From: Phytophthora sp. 'mugwort'
Lineage: Eukaryota; Oomycota; Peronosporomycetes; Peronosporales; Peronosporaceae
DNA: 64,000 nt
NCBI GenBank assembly: GCA_033558025.1
Contig: JAUCEF010000012.1
Span: forward strand, 1,426,001 to 1,490,000
Reading direction: 5' to 3'
The notes under the pieces were generated by a model. The model was not told where the DNA came from. It made no database searches and was given only the letters and a program-made list of their open reading frames with translations. Made by a program: the position numbers and the translations under genes. This document shows positions 35,280 to 44,513 of the stretch, piece by piece (the stretch's first letter is position 1; each line of letters starts with the position of its first letter).

Positions 35280-35982
35280 TCGTTTGGCCGTCCTTGAGCG
35301 TTCGGATGGGGCGTTCCAGATCAGGTAGTTGTGGTTATTAACTTGTTGTTTGTTGACTATTGATTGGGAGGCAAATGCTGAAGTGAGTAGATTAGAGAGT
35401 TTCAACATGTCGGTCAGCTCTTTCTAAATGTACACTACCTGTGTATTTTTCTTATTTGTTTGAGCCCCGGATCATCCGAGCCGGCCAGATGGCTATCAAA
35501 GAGATTAGGTAATCCGGGTACGGTTTGGGAGGAACCGTGCCCGCGGTCCACATACTTAGTGAACCGCGCAAAAGCGGTGCCGCTTCAACAGTGAAGTTTT
35601 CTAGCCATGTGCAACGACGGGTGGGGTTTGCAATTGTGGCTTGGACCGGAAACCTCGCCCAGCTGAACTCCACTCTTGCCCAATTGACAAGTTCCTTCCG
35701 TTCATCTTCACCTCACGCTTCGACTTTTCGAATGTGACGTTTCTCGCCTCATTGGTACTTCCTCCGGGCTTGAAGGACTGCATCGATGGCCAATCCAATC
35801 CTGTGAATATAAATGCTTGGTCAAATATAAACTATTAGAGGGAAGAGTCTCGGGGGTCTATTTTTAGAGAATGGGAAGTGAAATTTCGGGGTGGGCTCGG
35901 TGTGAACCACACTATCTCTTTATCAAATGGTATTCTCCTTATGATGATAGGTAAACCAGTTTTTATTGGGCGCCAATGATAA
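35280..35982. other. Spacer before the bZIP gene
   Basis: Antiparallel open frames at 35452-35673 (-) and 35525-35737 (+) have no motif. It contains the promoter region of the bZIP gene at its right end. Confidence 0.35.
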
Positions 35983-35989
35983 TCATTTT
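35983..35989 (+). promoter_or_regulatory. Oomycete initiator-like motif (TCATTTT)
   Basis: TCATTTT fits the YCAYTYY initiator consensus described for oomycete core promoters. It lies 63 bases before the ATG at 36052, a normal distance, and supports that ATG as the start. Confidence 0.45.
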
Positions 35990-36051
35990 TGGGAGTTGTG
36001 CCTGTACTGACGTGGTCCCATAAACATAGTACGTGTCGTCAGTCAAGGGTC

Positions 36052-37214
36052 ATGCTGTCCAAGGAACTCAAACGGCAGGTGTCGCTGGACAAGCGTCGGC
36101 GTCGCAACCGGGAGGCCATGCAGCGTGCGCGTCAGCGGGACAAGGACCACATGGAGGCGCTGCGTCTGGAGGCGCAGCGGCTTGAAGACACGCACCGGAA
36201 ACTGCTGACTCAAGTGGACCAATCGCTGTCACAAGTTTCCGTCTTGGGGGTCCAGAATGGTCGCATTGCGGACCTCCAGCGATGCTTGGAGGATGCACGA
36301 GAACAGGCCAACAAGCTCATAAGACAGAACAGGATCTTCCAGGAACAAGTTGGACAGAGAGTCAAGGGAGAGGACAGAATGGAAGGATTGCTGAAGGAGA
36401 TGACCAGGGACCAGCAGGCACAAGAGCAAGTGTACAGACAGCTTTGTCGGGAAACACCAACGGTCTCGGGTCTTCCGTTAAGATTTACGCAGGAGGGAGC
36501 GACGCAAGTGATCTTGACATCGAGGGAGCAGAGGAAACTAGTGGACAAAGTGGGATTTGCAGATACGCAACGAGTTTATCTTTTTGGATGGACGACGCTG
36601 CACCGATTTAAGGACGACAAGCTGTATTTCTCGTTCAGGAAAGTGTTTCGAAGCCGATCGGCGATACAGATGGCAGATCGCAATTGGGCAAACGAGATAA
36701 AGTTTGTGACGTATCGTAGTGCGTCGGAAGCGGCAACGCAGCAGTTCCATGTGGGCAACCCACGAGTGAAGAATTGGTTTTTACATGGATTGATTTACTC
36801 ACGATTTTTTTACTTTCTTGTTGGCAGGTTGTACAGAAGTTTAATGACGATACTTATTTAATCGCCCGCGAGAAACTGGATCCGGATAACGAAGGCAAAG
36901 TGGTTCGGCTGTTGTACCTTCGTTTTCGCCTTTGTGAGGCGAATGGCAGCTATGCGATCGTGACGCAGAGTGTTCCGCAAGAACGGTCGGTGTATGGCGG
37001 ATCTTTGGAGAAAATTTGGGCCAACGATGCGTGTATGTGGAATCATTTTGTTCCAGTGATTGCTGCAAATGGCGAGGAGCATTGCGAGATCCATTTGACG
37101 GGTAGCTCCGCAATTGGAGACTCGCGCAGTGTGCGGACAAATGTGCTTGAGACTGTCATGGGATTGCTGCGTTGGGAAAACATCAATGTTGGTCCTACAC
37201 TCAAGCTAACTTAA
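36052..37214 (+). CDS. bZIP transcription factor, two exons
   Basis: Exon 1 is 36052-36765 and exon 2 is 36828-37214; a 62-base GTGAAG...GGCAG intron joins them in phase 0, giving about 366 residues. The basic region is residues 14-30, with Asn19 and Arg27 spaced as in bZIP N-x7-R. The first zipper Leu is at 37, followed by 44 and 51, so the zipper is in register. The usual Ser/Cys before the Arg is Ala26. A long coiled-coil continues to about residue 130. The C-terminal 200 residues form an alpha/beta region resembling a START-like or other ligand-binding fold, a guess from pattern only. It is a nuclear DNA-binding regulator of unknown targets. The next gene (histidine ammonia-lyase) is convergent. 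The in-frame codon at 35989 is TTG, not a start. Confidence 0.85.
36766..36827 (+). other. Intron of the bZIP gene
   Basis: 62 bases, GTGAAG at the donor and TTGGCAG at the acceptor, with a T-rich stretch before it. Removal joins GNPR to VVQKFNDDTY in frame. Confidence 0.8.
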
Positions 37215-37836
37215 GCGTCTTGAGAGAATGTCCACAATACGACAGAAGAAGCCGGGAGGATTCCGGTAAGGTAGAGTTGAGGGATTAATTATACAGTGAA
37301 TTATTTGGTACAGCCGTCGTATCGTATTTTATCAACATAGTGATAGTTGTAAGTTGATCTATCTACTCTTGAGTTATATATGTTCAAGGATTACTTAAAT
37401 GCATAAACTGACTCCGAACTAATCAACGCAAGTACTAATTGGCAACATACCCCTTTCGCTTCCATGTAACGTGCGTCGTTGCATTAAATAGAAGTTGCAA
37501 TCGTCAATGCTTTTGCGTGGTGTTAGAATTATATCCTATCATGGGATTCCGTGCTCACAAAATTAGAGCAATACCGGATTTAGCTCTTCATGGAGACAGA
37601 TATACAAAATGTGTAGGTATCGTCTCAAAATATCGAGACAGATATGCCTAATACATACGTGATGTGTCAGGTGCCATCGAAGTCGAGAAGCACTAGGTAC
37701 CAGCTAGGCTTGTGAAAAAAAATCGGTATACAGTACGGATCCGAAAACTTTGCCTTTCTGAGTTTATTGTGGTAGGTTATTTGACTGTTTCTTACTTGTA
37801 ATGAATCACCCATATCCTATCTGTTATGTTGGCAAC
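37215..37836. other. Convergent 3' intergenic region
   Basis: AT-rich spacer between the stop of the bZIP gene and the stop of the histidine ammonia-lyase gene. A 70-residue + strand frame (37439-37651) has no motif. It presumably holds both polyadenylation regions. Confidence 0.5.
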
Positions 37837-39645
37837 TTAGAGCCCGGACTCATGCAACGTAGATAGGAAAGATGCAACAGCCTCCCAGATAGCTCCACTG
37901 CGGACGAGTTCTAGCACGGCGTCGATATCCGGCTTCATGACGCGATCTTTGTCTAACATTGGCACACGAGCGCGCACCAAGTCGTGGACAGCCTCCAGAG
38001 CCTCCGTCGTACGCAACGGACGAAGCAAATCGAGGGCCTGACACGCCGCCAAAATCTCAATAGCGACGACAGTCTCCACATGCTCCACAACTGTAAGAGC
38101 CTTGCGAGCAGCGAAACCTCCCATCGACACGTGGTCCTCCTTGGCGCCGCTTGTGGAGATTGAATCCACTGATGACGGGTGCGTAAGTACCTTGTTTTCC
38201 GACACAAGAGCAGCAGCAGTGCAATGCGCAATCATAAAGCCCGAGTTGAGGCCACCCTCCGGCACGAGGAAAGCCGGCAGATTGCTGAGCGTCGGGTTCA
38301 CGAGGCGTTCGATACGTCGCTCACTTACACTAGCAATTTCATGGATACCGATGGCCAGATAGTCCAGTACCTTGGCCGGGTACTCGCCGTGGAAGTTGCC
38401 ACCAGAGATGACGAAGCCGCCACCGCCACGGTAGAACGTATCTGAGGTACGCTTCATACCAGCAGCTGGGTGTTCTACAAGCCTCTGTTTCTGACTAACG
38501 AGGGCTTTGAGACGCTGGATTTCCTGCTTTGCATCGTCGAGGTCAGTGATTTCGTGCTCGGTCTTAGGCTGCTCTGTGACTGGCTTCACCTCGTTTGTGT
38601 CGATGGAAGGGGTCAAGTCCGTTGTCACCTCGGCACTGCCCGTGAACACCATGGGGTTGTCTGTTGCACTGTTCATCTCGACGTTGAGTACACCACGCAC
38701 GAAGGTGATGGTATCGTGCACAATACCGTGCACCTGGGGAGCACAGCGCAGTGTGTAAGCGTCCTGCACTTTGCCTTCGTAGTTGTGGCTACGGAACAGC
38801 TCGGAAGGGTTATCGGCACATAGCAGAGTGCGGATCCGTGAAGCAACGAGCATCTGCCCAGTGTGAGGCCGAGCCGCGTGAATGCGCGGGTGGAAGGCGT
38901 TGACCGTACCGCAGAGTACTTCTAGAGTCAACGCCACGGCGATATCAGCGCAGTTAGCCACGTTCTCGGCACGGACGACAGCCTCAGCACCAACTGAAGT
39001 GATGAGCTGCGTGCCATTGATCATGGCCAGACCTTCCTTTGCTCCGAGCTGCACAGGCTTGAGTCCATTCTTGGCTAGCACCTTGCAGGCCTCACTCTGG
39101 ACGAACTGGTCGCCTATCTTGTCCCACATGGGTCCTTCGCCCATCATACCGAGCGCGAGGTGGGCCAATGGGGCCAAGTCACCCGAGGCTCCGACGGTGC
39201 CCTTGGCTGGCACTACTGACAAACAATCTGCGTTGAAAGCATCAATCAACTGCTCCAAGGTGTGAACGCGGATGCCCGAGTGTCCTTTGGCCAGCACGTT
39301 GATGCGTAGCGCGAGTAGCATGCGGGTCTGCGCAGGCGACAATGGCTCGCCCGTGCCCGACGAGTGTGAGCGGATGAGGTTCTCCTGCAGCTCAGTCAGC
39401 TTCTCAGGGCCGATGATGACGTTGGAGAAGAGCCCAAAGCCCGTGTTGATACCGTAGGCCACCCGCGTCTTGTCCTTCAGGATGTTATCCACGACCTCGC
39501 GGCCACAAGCCACCCGCTTCCAGGCCTCCTCACTCAGTAAGATTTGGGTGTTGCCCTTGGACAGCTGAACCAGGTCCTCGGCGCAGAGCGACTCGCCGTC
39601 CAGCACGAGCTCGAACTTCTTGGACGTTTGGTTGGTGACAGCCAT
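37837..39645 (-). CDS. hutH: Histidine ammonia-lyase
   Basis: Single exon, 602 residues. The enzyme removes ammonia from histidine to give urocanate, the first step of histidine breakdown, in the cytosol as a tetramer. Visible landmarks are YGINTGFG (Tyr64, catalytic), [12 protein letters not shown] with the Ala153-Ser154-Gly155 triad that cyclises into the MIO electrophile, NGTQ (Asn210), [14 protein letters not shown] (294-307), NSATDNP (325-331) and [11 protein letters not shown] (415-425). The whole family core is present, so it should be active. Odd feature: residues about 335-410 are an insertion (Thr/Glu-rich, then a Lys/Gln/Leu coiled-coil-like stretch) between NP-MVF and the GGNFHG strand; bacterial and animal enzymes are nearly continuous here. 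The start ATG at 39645 fits the family N-terminus. The phenylalanine branch is less likely because the active-site motifs match HAL closely. Confidence 0.92.
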   Translation of the reverse strand: MAVTNQTSKKFELVLDGESLCAEDLVQLSKGNTQILLSEEAWKRVACGREVVDNILKDKTRVAYGINTGFGLFSNVIIGPEKLTELQENLIRSHSSGTGEPLSPAQTRMLLALRINVLAKGHSGIRVHTLEQLIDAFNADCLSVVPAKGTVGASGDLAPLAHLALGMMGEGPMWDKIGDQFVQSEACKVLAKNGLKPVQLGAKEGLAMINGTQLITSVGAEAVVRAENVANCADIAVALTLEVLCGTVNAFHPRIHAARPHTGQMLVASRIRTLLCADNPSELFRSHNYEGKVQDAYTLRCAPQVHGIVHDTITFVRGVLNVEMNSATDNPMVFTGSAEVTTDLTPSIDTNEVKPVTEQPKTEHEITDLDDAKQEIQRLKALVSQKQRLVEHPAAGMKRTSDTFYRGGGGFVISGGNFHGEYPAKVLDYLAIGIHEIASVSERRIERLVNPTLSNLPAFLVPEGGLNSGFMIAHCTAAALVSENKVLTHPSSVDSISTSGAKEDHVSMGGFAARKALTVVEHVETVVAIEILAACQALDLLRPLRTTEALEAVHDLVRARVPMLDKDRVMKPDIDAVLELVRSGAIWEAVASFLSTLHESGL

Positions 39646-39707
39646 GACGACGGTGTGTGGTGGGTTGGAGTAAAGGTCTTGGGCCTGCTCGCTGCTGAGG
39701 CAATGAT

Positions 39708-39714
39708 AAAGTGA
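39708..39714 (-). promoter_or_regulatory. Initiator-like motif before histidine ammonia-lyase (TCACTTT)
   Basis: On the minus strand TCACTTT matches the YCAYTYY oomycete initiator, 62 bases upstream of the ATG. The spacing is almost the same as at the bZIP gene. Confidence 0.35.
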
Positions 39715-39719
39715 TTGAG

Positions 39720-41811
39720 GGAGCAGCAGGCCCTAAGCATTCGAGTGCGTGTCCTCGCTGTTGCCGTTCGGTTTTTTTTTTTCGGTGACGTCGGGCAATG
39801 ACGCTCCGTGTACACCGCTTCACAGACCAATCAGCGTGGACCAGGACAGTTTTTGCAATTACTAGTCGAACAAAATAACTGCAATGAGTACAAAAGGGCA
39901 ACTGAGTTTTTTTACTGTGATTTTTGCTGCTGAGTGTACTGATTTATGCGAGTGATTAGACGCAATGTCTGATTGGTTGAAAATATGTTCTGCTTCAACT
40001 TCAAGGCCTGATTACTCGCTAATCCGATGGCGCCGTTTCTGCTGTTGTGCTCTGCAGCACGCGATTTTTGCGTAGTGCTAATAAAACACTACAGCAAGGA
40101 CCGAATCCATTTTTCCGTAACGGAAAAACTTTTAAGAAAATTATACGGTGGGTGAAGGAGCTCGGATTATTCACCACCTTTTTGGTTAATTTGTGCCGAA
40201 ACAACTAACGGACTGTGCACAACGGGATGACAACATCTAAATAAAAGGGCTCAATCTGGGACGAAACTTTGGCAAGGCCTTCACAGGGGGAAAAATTTGT
40301 TTAGTGCAAAGACGGATTTGAATTTGAAAAAACCTTGAAATTGCCATGTATCAGTTGTTTGGTCAAAAGGTCTCACAACACTATCACCGTTATCATTAAA
40401 TTGATCACGGTGATAGTGTTCAAAAGCTGCAACGAAGACCAGGCTACTGCTATTCAAGGCACGGAAGGGACAAAGTTCGCAACAGCGACGATCCAAGCAT
40501 TGAAGGACAGTGGGATCCACTTCTATCGGAGATGAAGTGGTGTCATTTTTTTTAATTAAGAGATTGTTAAGTGTATTGGTGGCGTAATGCTTGGTGTAGT
40601 GGTTCTTCTTTATGTCCTGGTAAGAAATCACCACTATCCCCTCTAAAATAATTTAAGATATTTTCTCTTTGCAGATTTTGTTTTGGAAATAACAATCTCA
40701 AATCGAGCTTCGAAGCTGGAGTGCTGCTTATCACTTGAAAAGAGCTTAGAAGCTGAATTCTACAGGAACTTTAAGCTTCATTGATGGAGCGCGGGGTATG
40801 GTTATTGTGGGCCCAAAAGCTCGCAGCCATCTGTACTTCAGTGCACAAATTTTTAATCTTCATGATAAGTCGAGTCTAACTTACATCTCCCTATCCCGAT
40901 CCGGAGTAGTTTGGTTTGATGCACGCATCAACTGCATCAAATGCATCTAATTATGCATCAAAGAGGGGTAATGATAGTTAAAGTTTCCGAATGATTCACG
41001 CCATTTTTCTATCATCTACAGGTGGCAAAATGGGTGTTGGAGCATCTTCAAGTTGACTCGCAGAAATCGCTTAACCAACGACACCGGGCATAAAGTAGGC
41101 GTTTATTTATTCAAACCAAGGCCCGAAGGATGCAACTGAACCAATAACCTTTGATACTGTGGCAGATCTAATTCCTCAACCCACAGTCAGCTCGACAAAT
41201 GAATTGCTGCGTACCACGTCAGACAACTTCGTCGCTACTGAGTTGTTGGGTCAAATTTGACAGCTCGATGGGTACTATGAACAGCGCGGAACACGACCAC
41301 ATTGGGGAATGGAATTTTAATGGTTCTCACTGGGGCAAGAGGAGCAGAAGGATGCTTAGCTAGGAAACTACGTCATATTTGTAGTTCACCACGAGCTGGC
41401 TAGATAAGATGCGTGCATCTATTAGTGGATACACAGTAAATGCATTTGCCCCAGGTTTTGCATGCATCAAGCCCACATTTGTTGCCAAGGACTTTTGCAA
41501 AGCATCTTGAATAGTTGGGAGCGTTGCAAGGTTCTGGCAGAAATACCTCGGCATCTGGACCCTTTCCATGCACCTGGACAGATCGGGGATGCTTGGTCGG
41601 ACTTTCAATCTGCTGTAAGGCGCATATAGTTAATTGAAGCTGGTTGTATTTAGGGATTATCCGTTCCACGTGTCCGTCCCTGTCAAATCCAGGTGCGAAA
41701 TGCAACAAGACCTCGCCATAATACTATAAATTTGTAAACGCGAAGACTTGGGAACAGCATACATGCAAGTAGTAAATAGGTAAAAACGTGTTGCTCGCAT
41801 TGAATAAAACA
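39720..41811. other. 2.1 kb intergenic region without a recognisable gene
   Basis: Open frames 40281-40634 (-), 41360-41608 (-) and 41400-41708 (-) have no motif I can name; the last two overlap in different frames and may be a gene relic. The word GCATCAA recurs at about 40926-40965. A 13-base inverted repeat is listed separately. Confidence 0.45.
40377..40420. repeat. Perfect 13-base inverted repeat with 18-base loop
   Basis: AACACTATCACCG at 40377-40389 and its exact inverse CGGTGATAGTGTT at 40408-40420. Confidence 0.8.
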
Positions 41812-44307
41812 TCACCACGTCTTTTTTGTCGAGATTGGAGCAGCAGGGTCACTAAATGCGTCCGATATAGCTTCTAAAGCTAAGAGTGAGGCTTGCTGCT
41901 CGGATTGGATGACAGACTCAAGGCTACCGATCTGAACCTCAACTTGTGCAATGCGTTCTTCCAGTCGGTGGCCATCGGATTCCATATTTTCAGTAAATTT
42001 CCGCAACACTCCAGCCTGGTTGGCGTCAAACTCGCGTTTAAACTGCGTCAAATGTAGCGATACAGCGTTTACGACGGCGTGCGGATCTGAGGAGGTTGTA
42101 TTGGCTTGTGAAGCTCGAACTCGATCCATTTCAGAGTACAGACGCTGCTCGCTGGCTTGTATTCTACTTGAAACCATGTCTTCCGTTTGAGATTGCATCC
42201 GTGAAGTAAGGGACATAGTGGGCAAGAGCTGCGTGGAGTTGAATGACGACGAGTTGTAAGGGTTTGCCATTTGTTGGGTGAGTGCCTCCTGACGAATCTG
42301 CTGAAGCTGGAGGGCGACATCGGTCTGCAACTTGGCCAGCTGCGCACTACCAGCAGCAACTCGGTCTGTCAGCATGTCTAAGCGTGCGTCCAACCTCGGT
42401 AACGCACGTTCGCAGGCCTCTACTTTGGCAGCTAGAAACTGCACTTGCGATGAGTTCTAGACAGGGAAAGAAGTCACGTTGGATGAGAATCAGGAATCAA
42501 GATTATCAATGACATACCCGCTCTTGCTGTTGCGTCTCCATTCGGGATAGGAATTGGCCGAGTCGAAGCTCGAAGTTGTGGCTCATACACTCGATCGTTC
42601 TGCTGACAATAAACTCGACGTCGACGTGTTGCATCGGTAGCGGCGCCACGGGCTCTGCTCGCCCCGTCGTCGTGTTGGAGATAATTGGTTGTGGTAATAA
42701 ATGCGCTTGAACTATTGCTGTCGGCATTCTCATCGAGTCGGAAGTGGCTGGGTGAAGAATGACTGAACCATCCCGCTGAGTGTATACTGCGCTCAGAACT
42801 TGCTGTTGGTTCGGCATTGGAGAAGCAGGAAAACCGGCAACTGACGCTAATGTGGCGGCCTTGGTCGCCATTGCTACAGCTTCAAGCTCACTGCTCAGGC
42901 CCAATGAAGATGACATATCTTCTGTGTTGGCTTGTTCTCTGGTGTTAAGCAGCGAGCTTAATGCTCTCGCTTGAACAGAATACTGCGTCGGGTCTGACGG
43001 CTTATCCACGTGTGAATCGGACTGGAAATGTAGTCGAAGTCCCGGGAAATTCGTCTTGGCTGCGTCTTTCAGACACTCACACGCTTCCTGGAAACGTTTA
43101 TCGTCTGTGTCATCTGCTGTCGAAGATGTACGATCGTCTAAGTAAAGTGTTTGTACAGAGCATTGCTGGCTCGCAGTTGCAGCTTGCAAGAAACTACGCT
43201 GTAGTAGGTCCAAGCTGTCTGCAGAGTTAAAGCCGCACGCACGCAGGTCGAGTTCGCGTAGAGCACTTTTCCCAGTTTTATCACGACGTCGAAAGAGCGA
43301 ACGTACTAGTTCCAGCTTCCCATCCTCTGACAGCGGATTCCCAAGTAAACAAAGCGTTTCCAGTGTCGAGGCATTACTTAGCAACAATGCACCGACACCA
43401 CTCTCAATTATGTTGCCAGCTGCACTCAGACATCTCAGTGGAAGCTGCGTTAAAGACGCAAACCCCGTCGAGGTGATTCCATTTCGAGAAATGTCAAACT
43501 GCTCCAACATTGGTGGAAATGATTCTTTAACTTGACCCCGTGCAGTCACCAAAGCGTTACCGCTTGACACGTTCAGTAGCTTTAACGCATCTGCAATCGC
43601 ACGTAAGCCGCCGTCGCGGATGTTGTTGTCTGCTAGAAAAAGATGCCGCAGGGATGTACAAGCTTGAAGCGACTGGCTCAAGATGATCCCAGCTTGGCGT
43701 GGCAGTTTACATGATGAAAGTTCGAGTGTCACGAGCGTCGAAGTGAAAAGGGTTGACATGGCAATAAGGGATGTCATCGTCACTTGCTGGCAGCTAAAAA
43801 AATAAATAATAATCAAAACAAATAATACAGTATACGTGTCTGAGAACACTTGGCGAAATCGAAAATGTTACAGTGGCTCACCTTCTAACGCGAAAATGTG
43901 TTAACTTGATACGATTTCGGCTTAACCGCTCAGTTACAATAGCGAAAAAGCGCTCGCCAGAAAGCGTACATTTTTCAAATGACAAACTTTGGCACTCGTG
44001 ACCACAGCTACCAAAAAGCGAGTCGAGCTGTTCCATCCCCAACAGGTCCAGGTTAAAGTTGCGCAGCTCCACACTCTTGACATTAGTGACAGGATTCGTG
44101 AGCGCGTCCAGCACAATTTGGTCGCTCTGTGAGGCCAAGAAAGGTCAATTAACCACCACTTTCAAGGCAAACACAATAGCAGTATTTTACTGTTGTTACC
44201 TTCGTCCGCACAACGCATGTCGGAGGGTCCACAGTCACTCTCACTGGCAACAGAACGCTACCTTCATGAGACTCAAGCGATGCTGTTCCAGGACGAGCGA
44301 CCTCCAT
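41812..44307 (-). CDS. Leucine-rich-repeat and coiled-coil protein, four exons
   Basis: Exons on the minus strand: 44307-44200, 44126-43882, 43793-42518 and 42456-41812. The introns (73, 88 and 61 bases) all have GT..AG ends and join in frame, giving about 757 residues. Residues about 45-330 hold degenerate leucine-rich repeats (LRHLFLADNNIRDGGLRAIADAL, LEQFDISRNGITSTGF, LETLCLLGNPLSEDG, LRELDLRACGF), of the ribonuclease-inhibitor type. A Ser/Pro/Gln-rich linker follows, and residues about 530-745 are a long coiled coil. There is no signal peptide or membrane segment. LRR plus coiled coil is common in centrosomal, flagellar and scaffold proteins; no specific family could be assigned. It lies 206 bases downstream of the SWI3-like gene in the same direction. 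Confidence 0.8.
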
Positions 44308-44392
44308 CGTTCCTACAATTCAATGCCACCCGACGCTACCGAAACTCTAACGTCTAATACCGGTATTTTCCGTTTTGACAACCGAATGAGTG

Positions 44393-44399
44393 TGCGTGG
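44393..44399 (-). promoter_or_regulatory. Initiator-like motif before the LRR gene (TCATTCG)
   Basis: On the minus strand CTCATTCGG is one base off the YCAYTYY consensus and lies about 86 bases before the ATG at 44307, within the 206-base gap to the upstream gene. Confidence 0.25.
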
Positions 44400-44513
44400 C
44401 AACCATAAGCTCCGAAAATAGCTGCTTACAAGTACAATTTTTGCTTGAAAGTGTCACGAAGTGAATTAAAATCGCACAAAGAAATTAATGCGTGGATATT
44501 TAAAGAGAAAAAA

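Noticed and set aside
38415..38645. Unspliced intron in histidine ammonia-lyase
   Set aside because: The segment has no stops and length is a multiple of three; candidate splice pairs do not restore the family sequence cleanly.
38102..38823. Plus-strand open frames of 83-117 residues opposite histidine ammonia-lyase
   Set aside because: They are antisense shadows of the strongly conserved minus-strand HAL gene and show no motif.
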